In this document: piece by piece, positions 9,097-14,088 of the stretch
How the letters are laid out: the number at the start of each line of letters is the position of its first letter
Numbering within the stretch: the first letter of the stretch is position 1
From: Pseudomonadota bacterium
GTDB lineage: Bacteria; Desulfobacterota; Syntrophia; Syntrophales; UBA5619
Length of the DNA stretch: 14,088 nt
Assembly: GCA_018827585.1 (NCBI GenBank)
Contig: JAHJXP010000143.1
Span: 1-14,088, forward strand
Reading direction: 5' to 3'
The notes under the pieces: generated by a model
What the model was told of the DNA's origin: nothing
What the model saw: the letters and a program-made list of their open reading frames with translations, nothing else
Databases searched by the model: none
Translations under genes and position numbers: made by a program

Positions 9097-10141
9097 AGAC
9101 TGGCTGGAAGAGCGCTACGACCTAAAAGGGATCAAAAGGTTGGCGAAGGGCAAGCTCATCCCGGAACATCGCTGGGACTTCTGGTACTACACCGGCGGGA
9201 TCACGCTGTTCCTGTTCATCATCCAGTTCGTGACGGGGATGCTGCTGGCTATGTACTATGTCCCCCATATCGATTTCGCCCACAAGAGCATCATCGAGAT
9301 CGTCACCAAACTGAACATGGGCTGGTTCTTCAGGTCTCTCCATCACTGGGGGTCCCAGCTGGCCATCGTCTTTCTTTTCATTCACCTGTTCGGCACGCTG
9401 CTGACGAAGGCCTACCGCAAGCCCCGGGAACTGGTCTGGGTGACCGGATTCATCCTCCTGGGCCTCTCGATCTTCTTCGGGCTGAGCGGCTATCTTCTCC
9501 TCTGGGACGAGCGCGCGTTTGCCGCCGTCCGGGTAGCGACGGGAGGGGCCGGCGCGTTTCCCTTCATCGGCTGGTTCATCAAGGCCTTTCTCAGGGGGAG
9601 CATGGATGTGACCGGCGACACCCTCCTGCGTTTCTATGCTTTTCATGTGGCCATTCTGCCGCTCATCACCCTGGGACTCGTCGGGCTGCATCTTGTTCTG
9701 GTGCAGGTTCACGGGATGAGCGTGCCTCTTGCACTGGAGAAAGAGAAACGCCGGGAGATCCCCTTCTTCCCGAACGTCTTTTACAAGGATCTGGCGGTCT
9801 GGCTGGTCGTTCTTGGGGTGCTCGCGACGCTGGCGACTTTTTTCCCGCCGGAGATCGGCGTGAAGGCCGATCCTCTGGCCCCGCCGCCGGAAGACGTCAA
9901 GCCCGAATGGTATTTTCTCTTCCTCCTCCAGACCCTGAAACTCTTTCCCGGCTCCATCATGGGCCTGAACGGCGAAACCATCGCCATCCTGCTGGTCTCC
10001 GGCGGGATCCTCTTTTTCTTTCTCATCCCCTTCTTCGACCGGAAATCATCCAGAGGGGAGAAGAGCCCGCTTTTCACCTGGATCGGCGTGATCTATCTTC
10101 TCTACTTCCTCACGATGACGGCGGTGGGTTATCTGAGTTAA
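9077..10141 (+). CDS. Cytochrome b of a Rieske/cytochrome b complex (b6 and subunit IV fused)
   Basis: The 354-residue integral membrane protein binds two b hemes and forms the quinol oxidation and reduction sites. The ligand pairs are His89/His103 and His190/His205; the 15-residue offset of the second pair is the b6-type spacing rather than the bc1 type. The conserved YRKPRELVWVTGF, RFYAFH and PEWY (276-279) motifs are present. Four helices in the first 210 residues and three after about 237 match cytochrome b6 plus subunit IV in one chain. The position of the b6 cysteine that binds heme ci is Tyr38 (WYYTGGITL), so no such heme is expected. The start is TTG 9077, inside the Rieske gene; no ATG lies nearby, and the next Met is at residue 54. 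No cytochrome c1 or f gene follows. Confidence 0.93.
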   Translation: MNCPRLKDWLEERYDLKGIKRLAKGKLIPEHRWDFWYYTGGITLFLFIIQFVTGMLLAMYYVPHIDFAHKSIIEIVTKLNMGWFFRSLHHWGSQLAIVFLFIHLFGTLLTKAYRKPRELVWVTGFILLGLSIFFGLSGYLLLWDERAFAAVRVATGGAGAFPFIGWFIKAFLRGSMDVTGDTLLRFYAFHVAILPLITLGLVGLHLVLVQVHGMSVPLALEKEKRREIPFFPNVFYKDLAVWLVVLGVLATLATFFPPEIGVKADPLAPPPEDVKPEWYFLFLLQTLKLFPGSIMGLNGETIAILLVSGGILFFFLIPFFDRKSSRGEKSPLFTWIGVIYLLYFLTMTAVGYLS

Positions 10142-10150
10142 GGAGCTCCT

Positions 10151-10447
10151 ATGCGAAGGATCAGCTTCGTCAGAGATTTTTTGGACCGGTTTTTCCGTTG
10201 CCGCCTGGCGCGGCCGCTGCTTGCCGTCCTGCTGCTTGCAAACGCCGCGACAACCGAAGCGGCGGAAAAGATCGCCGTCTTTCCCGATACAACCTATGAC
10301 GGCTTTATCATCTACGAAAGCCTGGTCATTTTCTGGATCGCCATTCTTAGCCTCATCGTCATCATCCGCATGAAGCTCCAGGAGATCGAGCGGACCCAGG
10401 AGATGGGCGCGGATCAGGAAGATCAAGACGCCCCCCTGCTTGAGTAG
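10151..10447 (+). CDS. Small membrane protein, last gene of the respiratory operon
   Basis: A 98-residue protein of no family I recognise. It has a basic N-terminus (MRRISFVRDFLDRFFRCRLAR), a hydrophobic signal-like stretch PLLAVLLLANAATTEAA with a possible cleavage site near AEK, and a short segment AVFPDTTYDG. One transmembrane helix follows (about 53-72, LVIFWIAILSLIVIIRM), then an acidic cytoplasmic tail. AAGGAG precedes the ATG by five bases, and the gene starts nine bases after the cytochrome b stop, so it is surely in the operon. A small accessory or assembly subunit of the Rieske/cytochrome b complex is a reasonable inference. It has no CxxCH motif and cannot stand in for cytochrome c1. 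Confidence 0.8.
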   Translation: MRRISFVRDFLDRFFRCRLARPLLAVLLLANAATTEAAEKIAVFPDTTYDGFIIYESLVIFWIAILSLIVIIRMKLQEIERTQEMGADQEDQDAPLLE

Positions 10448-10505
10448 ACGATGTCCCCATCCCAGACCTTTTAGCCTACCGCCCATTTCTTGCGGAAATA
10501 GAGCA

Positions 10506-11255
10506 TCATTTCTTCCCCGTCAACTGACCCGCGACCGAGGCGGTCGCCTTCTCGACGGCCTCCTGATCCCCCAGGTAGTAGTGGTTGAGGGCCCGCAGAT
10601 GGTCGTCCAGTTCATAGACGAGGGGGATCCCCGTCGGGATGTTCAGCCCCGTGATCACGTCGTCAGGGATCTGGTCGAGGTATTTTACCAGGGCGCGCAT
10701 GCTGTTCCCGTGGGCCGCGATGAGGATCCTCTTCCCCGCGCGGAGGTCCGGCACGATCGCCTCATGCCAGTAGGGCAGGACCCTCTCCAGCGTGTTCTTG
10801 AGCGATTCGCTCCGCGGCGCCTCCTCCGGCCTGAGATCCGCATACCGGGGATCCCGGCCGGGGAAACGATCGTCCGTTTCCTCGAGTTCCGGCGGTGGAA
10901 CATCGTAACTCCGCCGCCAGGCGTGGACCTGTTCCATGCCGAATTTATCGGCGGTGTCCTTCTTGTTGAGCCCCTGGAGGGCGCCGTAGTGGCGCTCGTT
11001 GAGCCGCCAGGAACGGTAGACCGGGATCCACATCAGGTCCATCTCGTCGAGGGCGATCCAGAGGGTCCGTATCGCCCGTTTGAGGACCGAGGTGTGGGCC
11101 AGATCGAAGATGTAGCCCTCTTCTTGCAGGAGCCTCCCCGCCTGATGCGCCTCGCGGATCCCCTGCTCGTTGAGATCGACGTCGGTCCATCCGGTGAAGC
11201 GGTTCTCCAGGTTCCACGCGCTCTCCCCATGACGAAGCAGGACCAGCTTGATCAT
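10506..11255 (-). CDS. gpmA: 2,3-bisphosphoglycerate-dependent phosphoglycerate mutase
   Basis: Interconverts 3- and 2-phosphoglycerate in glycolysis and gluconeogenesis in the cytoplasm. It has 249 residues, the usual length of the cofactor-dependent enzyme. The phosphohistidine motif LLRHGES (Arg8, His9) is present, as are ENRFTGWTDVDL, Arg60, LNERHYG with Glu87, and AAHGNSMRAL with the second catalytic His182. The insertions typical of the dimeric or tetrameric mutases (KDTADKFG, HAWRRSYDVPPP) separate it from small phosphatases of the same superfamily. The start ATG (11253-11255) has GGGGGTGA just upstream on its strand. It converges on the respiratory operon with 58 bases between stops and appears to be a single-gene unit. 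Confidence 0.97.
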   Translation of the reverse strand: MIKLVLLRHGESAWNLENRFTGWTDVDLNEQGIREAHQAGRLLQEEGYIFDLAHTSVLKRAIRTLWIALDEMDLMWIPVYRSWRLNERHYGALQGLNKKDTADKFGMEQVHAWRRSYDVPPPELEETDDRFPGRDPRYADLRPEEAPRSESLKNTLERVLPYWHEAIVPDLRAGKRILIAAHGNSMRALVKYLDQIPDDVITGLNIPTGIPLVYELDDHLRALNHYYLGDQEAVEKATASVAGQLTGKK

Positions 11256-11322
11256 CTTTCACCCCCGATTAACTAAAAGAATGGGTTTTTCAGTTGCACG
11301 CTATTTAGACTGAAGTGCGCTC

Positions 11323-11351
11323 AGTATGGCATATCCTGACCGTTTCGACAA
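11323..11351 (-). promoter_or_regulatory. Candidate promoter of gpmA
   Basis: On the minus strand TTGTCG (11351-11346) and CATACT (11328-11323) are separated by 17 bases, each matching four of six consensus positions. It sits 68 bases before the gpmA start and after the hairpin that probably ends the upstream unit. Confidence 0.3.
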
Positions 11352-11368
11352 GGGGCCTAAATGTGAAA

Positions 11369-11396
11369 GGGCAGACCCGCCGAAACGGGTCTGCCC
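11369..11396 (-). terminator. Perfect 11-bp hairpin, likely terminator of the minus-strand genes to its right
   Basis: GGGCAGACCCG (11369-11379) pairs perfectly with CGGGTCTGCCC (11386-11396) around a six-base loop. On the minus strand the stem is followed by TTTCACATTT, a partial U-rich tail; on the plus strand there is none. It lies about 90 bases past the small membrane-protein gene and before the gpmA promoter region, as a terminator should. Confidence 0.65.
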
Positions 11397-11476
11397 CATG
11401 TGACATTCTTCTTCCTGCCGAAACGAAACAACCCGTCCGATCTCGTGCGTGGGTGCGCGCGGCATGTTGCTGCTTC

Positions 11477-11501
11477 ACAACGGAAGATCACTTTCCGTTG
11501 T
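11477..11501 (-). repeat. Nine-base inverted repeat around the stop codon of the small membrane-protein gene
   Basis: ACAACGGAA (11477-11485) pairs with TTCCGTTGT (11493-11501) around seven bases that contain most of the TGA stop (11488-11490). It has no T run, so it is more likely an mRNA 3'-end stabiliser or part of a processed end than a terminator. Confidence 0.4.
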
Positions 11502-11664
11502 TATTCCCACCTTCCCTGACAGACTGTACAAAGTCGAAGATAATGAAGGCGACGTTTGCTACGATGATGATCCAAAGCGCAACAGAATGTAACTTTACGG
11601 CGTAATAAAGCAGGAACACCGTAAGCATCGAGATAGCAATCACCCCACTGATCAAGTTACTCAT
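11488..11664 (-). CDS. Small two-helix membrane protein
   Basis: A 58-residue hypothetical protein. Two hydrophobic stretches, LISGVIAISMLTVFLLYYAV and VALWIIIVANVAFIIFDFV, are joined by a short KLHS turn and end in a polar tail with SVREGGNNNGK. The ATG at 11664-11662 is chosen over an upstream start at 11682 because GGGGAGG lies five bases before it on the minus strand. It lies 114 bases beyond the amidase stop and upstream of the 11-bp hairpin, so it could be the last gene of the permease-amidase transcript or a unit of its own. I do not recognise a family. Coding is supported by the ribosome-binding site and the clean helix pattern, not by homology. Confidence 0.6.
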   Translation of the reverse strand: MSNLISGVIAISMLTVFLLYYAVKLHSVALWIIIVANVAFIIFDFVQSVREGGNNNGK

Positions 11665-11778
11665 GGAACCTCCCCACGTCATTCAATATCGTTGTCACAC
11701 GAACGACCCGCCGTCGATGACGAAATAGAAATCATCGCCGGCCTGCCCCGCCCGCCTTATCACTTTTTACCAGAGCCT

Positions 11779-13125
11779 CTACTCGCCGACAAGGTTCACC
11801 AGCCAACGCGCCGTGCGCAGCAGGCGGGCATCGTCTCCCCTGCATCCCACCAGTTGCACCCCCATCGGCATGCCATGGCTTCCCCGCAGAATGGGAAGCG
11901 TGATTGCAGGCATCCCGCAGAGGGTCCAGAGGGTGCAGAAAATCGGACTCCCCGTCGATTCCAGACCAACAGGGGCCTCGCCGGTCGCCGCAGGCGTCAA
12001 AATGGCGTCATGCCATTCAAATACCTGATCCAGGGCGTGATTGAAAACCGGTATCTGGCTGACCGCGTTGTTGTAATCCACGGCCAGGACCTTCTGCCCG
12101 CGCTCGATCATCTCCCGCAGGATGGAACTCAGCTTGTCCCGGCCGCTTTCATATTCCCGTTCAAAACTTCTGGCAAGGTCGGCCTCCATGATCGTGCGGT
12201 GCAGCCCAACCGCCTCCTTGAAAATATCCGGAAGTGTCGCTTCGCCGACCTTTTCCCCCAGGTGTGCGACCAATTCCGCAAAGGCCTCATGGGTATCTGC
12301 GTCGGCCTGCTCCCAGACCGGCGTTTTCACGAAAGCCAGGCGCGGCTGCACCGGCGGCTCTTCGGACAGCGTCGCCACAAGCGCGGGTCTTGCCCGCAAT
12401 CGCGTATCGGGATCACGGTCGTCAAAACCCATGATCGCTTCCGCGATCAGGGCCGCATCCTCGATGGTGCGGGCAAACACGCCAATCTGATCCAGCGGCC
12501 GCGACTGCTGAAGCACCCGATGGCGGGAGATGAGACCGAAGGTCGGCTTGTATCCGTAGACCCCGCAGTAAGCAGCCGGACGGATCACCGATCCGTTGGT
12601 CTGGGTGCCGATGGCGAGGGGGACCATCCCCGCCGCCACGGCCGCGGCGGAGCCGCTCGAGGAACCGCCGGGGGTCCGCTCCGGGTCATGCGGATTTCGG
12701 GTCTTGCCCGGCGCGTAGACTGCAAGTTCGGTGGTCACGGTCTTGCCGAGGATGACGGCGCCCGCCTCTCGCAGCCTGGCGACCGCCGTTGCATCCTCCC
12801 CCGGATTGCGTCCGGCATGCAACACCGTCCCGTCCTCGGTCGGCATGTCCTTGGTATCGAAGATATCCTTGACGCCGACCGGTATGCCGTGAAGCGGGCC
12901 AAGCGTCCTGCCTTCCCGCTGCGTTTGATCCGCCGCCCGCGCTTGACTCAAGGCATGCTCGGGGTCCAGGAAGGCCCAGGCCCCAAGCTTTTCCTCAAGC
13001 GCCTTGATGTGATCGAGGCAGGCGCCCACCAGTTCTTCCGAGGTGACGGTGCCGGCGCGAATGGCTGCTGCCGCGTCGGTCGCGCCGATCGGCGCCGGAT
13101 TGATTTCACCTTCATTCAGTGCCAT
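11779..13125 (-). CDS. Amidase-signature family hydrolase
   Basis: A 448-residue cytoplasmic amidohydrolase that cleaves a carboxamide; the substrate is unknown. The Ser-cisSer-Lys triad is visible: Lys86 in GIPVGVKDIFDT, cis-Ser155 in TPGGSSSGSAAAVAAG, and nucleophile Ser179 in GTQTNGSVIRPA. The nucleophile motif reads QTNGS instead of the DTGGS typical of GatA, and no gatB or gatC lies nearby, so a stand-alone catabolic amidase is favoured over the glutamyl-tRNA amidotransferase subunit. The start ATG (13125-13123) has GGGAG upstream, close to the stop of the TRAP permease gene, with a 12-base gap. This suggests co-transcription and that the imported compound, or one made from it, is the amide substrate. 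A very long plus-strand frame across the gene is an antisense shadow. Confidence 0.93.
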   Translation of the reverse strand: MALNEGEINPAPIGATDAAAAIRAGTVTSEELVGACLDHIKALEEKLGAWAFLDPEHALSQARAADQTQREGRTLGPLHGIPVGVKDIFDTKDMPTEDGTVLHAGRNPGEDATAVARLREAGAVILGKTVTTELAVYAPGKTRNPHDPERTPGGSSSGSAAAVAAGMVPLAIGTQTNGSVIRPAAYCGVYGYKPTFGLISRHRVLQQSRPLDQIGVFARTIEDAALIAEAIMGFDDRDPDTRLRARPALVATLSEEPPVQPRLAFVKTPVWEQADADTHEAFAELVAHLGEKVGEATLPDIFKEAVGLHRTIMEADLARSFEREYESGRDKLSSILREMIERGQKVLAVDYNNAVSQIPVFNHALDQVFEWHDAILTPAATGEAPVGLESTGSPIFCTLWTLCGMPAITLPILRGSHGMPMGVQLVGCRGDDARLLRTARWLVNLVGE

Positions 13126-13137
13126 GAGTGGATCTCC

Positions 13138-14088
13138 CTACTTGGCGATGCCGTAAATCAGATCCGGCAACCACTCGCAGATCTGTGGAAAGGTATGGAT
13201 AATGACCATGGAAAGCAGCACCATCCCCAAGAACGGCAGCGAGCCCTTGAAGATCGTCGTAAGCTTGACTTCCGGCGGCGCGATCCCCTTGAGATAGTAG
13301 CACGACATCGCCATCGGCGGCGTTAAGAACGAGGTCTGCAGATTGAGCGCCACGAGGATCCCGAAAAAGAGGGGGTTAATATTAAAGGCGTCCAGCAGCG
13401 GCAGAAAGATCGGCACAAAGATGATGATGATCTCGCTCCACTCCAGCGGCCAGCCCAGCAGAAAGATGATGATCTGCACCAGAATCAGAAAAAACAGGGG
13501 CGAAAGTTCCAGGCCTGTCACAAACTCCTCGATGACCATGTGACCGCCGAGGTAAGAAAACACCGACGAAAAGGTCCAGGAGCCGACGAACAGCCAACAG
13601 ACCATGGCGGAGGTGCGCGCCGTGAGATAGATGGATTGTTTCAGGCGGTCCCAGGTGAGCTCGCGGTAGCCCGCTGCCAGCATGATGCTGCCGAAAGCGC
13701 CCACCGAAGCGGCTTCCGACGGCGTCGCCAGGCCGAACAGGATGGCGCCGAGTACGGACAGGATCAGAACCGCCAGCGGGACGAAGGAGGTCAGCAGCAT
13801 TTTCAGTAATTCCTTCAAGGGAATATCCGCTTCCTCGCGCGACGGCTTCGGGGCCAGCTTGGGGTTGATGATGACCCGTATCACCACGTATGCGATGTAA
13901 AGGCCGGCCAGCATGAACCCGGGAATCATCGCCCCGGCATACAGCCGCACCACGGAAACCCCGGAAATCGCCCCGTAGACGATCAGCATGATGCTCGGCG
14001 GGATCAGGATGCCGAGACAGCCGCCGGCGCAGATGACGCCGGCCGACAGTGTCTCATCGTAGCCGGCTTTCAGCAGTGCCGGAAAGGC
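13138..14088 (-). CDS. TRAP transporter large permease (DctM-like), 3' part
   Basis: The frame is open to the right edge, so 316 C-terminal residues are seen and the amino terminus is outside. DctM is the main membrane subunit of tripartite ATP-independent periplasmic transporters, which take up organic acids with a sodium or proton gradient and a solute-binding protein. The family core LSAGVICAGGCLGILIPPSI is present near the cut edge. GLATPSEAASVGAFGS and the late helices with LQTSFLTPPMAMSCYYLKG follow. About eight hydrophobic segments are visible. The small permease and binding protein would be expected further right. The substrate cannot be read from the sequence. It stops 12 bases before the amidase start. 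Confidence 0.93.
   Translation of the reverse strand, partial: AFPALLKAGYDETLSAGVICAGGCLGILIPPSIMLIVYGAISGVSVVRLYAGAMIPGFMLAGLYIAYVVIRVIINPKLAPKPSREEADIPLKELLKMLLTSFVPLAVLILSVLGAILFGLATPSEAASVGAFGSIMLAAGYRELTWDRLKQSIYLTARTSAMVCWLFVGSWTFSSVFSYLGGHMVIEEFVTGLELSPLFFLILVQIIIFLLGWPLEWSEIIIIFVPIFLPLLDAFNINPLFFGILVALNLQTSFLTPPMAMSCYYLKGIAPPEVKLTTIFKGSLPFLGMVLLSMVIIHTFPQICEWLPDLIYGIAK

Noticed and set aside
10448..10505. Possible bidirectional terminator between the respiratory operon and gpmA
   Set aside because: Only a five-base stem (ATTTC/GAAAT) is visible, with no T run on either strand.
10440..11276. A 278-codon open frame on the plus strand
   Set aside because: It is a shadow of gpmA, which carries the LLRHGES and AAHGNS motifs on the other strand.
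11315..11605. A 96-codon open frame on the plus strand over the intergenic hairpin
   Set aside because: It runs through the 11-bp terminator hairpin and the small minus-strand gene, has no ribosome-binding site and shows no protein-like pattern.
11692..13326. A 544-codon open frame on the plus strand
   Set aside because: It is antisense to the amidase and the permease end, is rich in Arg/Pro/His typical of a shadow frame in GC-rich DNA, and has no family motif. The minus-strand amidase has a complete catalytic triad and a ribosome-binding site.

Overview
The window appears to come from a moderately high-GC anaerobic or facultative Gram-negative bacterium, perhaps a Desulfobacterota/Syntrophales-like lineage. 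This is inferred from a menaquinone-style Rieske/cytochrome b set, a TRAP transporter, dense operons and frequent TTG starts. No marker gene fixes the taxonomy. It divides into a decaying defence locus (1-5655), a respiratory operon (about 5720-10447), and a minus-strand metabolic region (10506-14088).

Defence locus. The left edge (1-97) resembles the end of an IS21-like insertion sequence that abuts an hsdS lacking its 5' part. Next comes a zinc-ribbon protein with a HEPN-like RHxxxH motif, broken by one extra C in a C6 tract. A 46-codon orphan copy of the hsdR start follows, then an AT-rich DUF3800 gene with a strong terminator. Last is a second hsdR whose first 100 or so codons are joined out of frame to its helicase part, with the usual nuclease domain missing between them. 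The type I restriction-modification locus therefore has accessory genes between S and R, and at least three lesions. Restriction is probably inactive as written.

Respiratory operon. A likely promoter precedes a one-subunit membrane anchor (sdhC-like), the flavoprotein sdhA, the iron-sulfur protein sdhB, a Rieske protein, a full-length fused cytochrome b with b6-type histidine spacing, and a small secreted or membrane-anchored protein. The sdhA/sdhB, sdhB/Rieske and Rieske/cytochrome b pairs overlap, so the succinate:quinone module and the quinol-oxidising module look translationally coupled. There is no cytochrome c1 or f gene. This coupling is the most interesting functional feature of the window.

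Minus-strand region. A 2,3-bisphosphoglycerate-dependent phosphoglycerate mutase gene converges on the respiratory operon. Beyond it lie a hairpin terminator, a 58-residue two-helix membrane protein, an amidase-signature hydrolase, and the 3' part of a TRAP transporter large permease that runs off the right edge. The permease and amidase are 12 bases apart and look co-transcribed, which suggests uptake of a substrate that is then hydrolysed.
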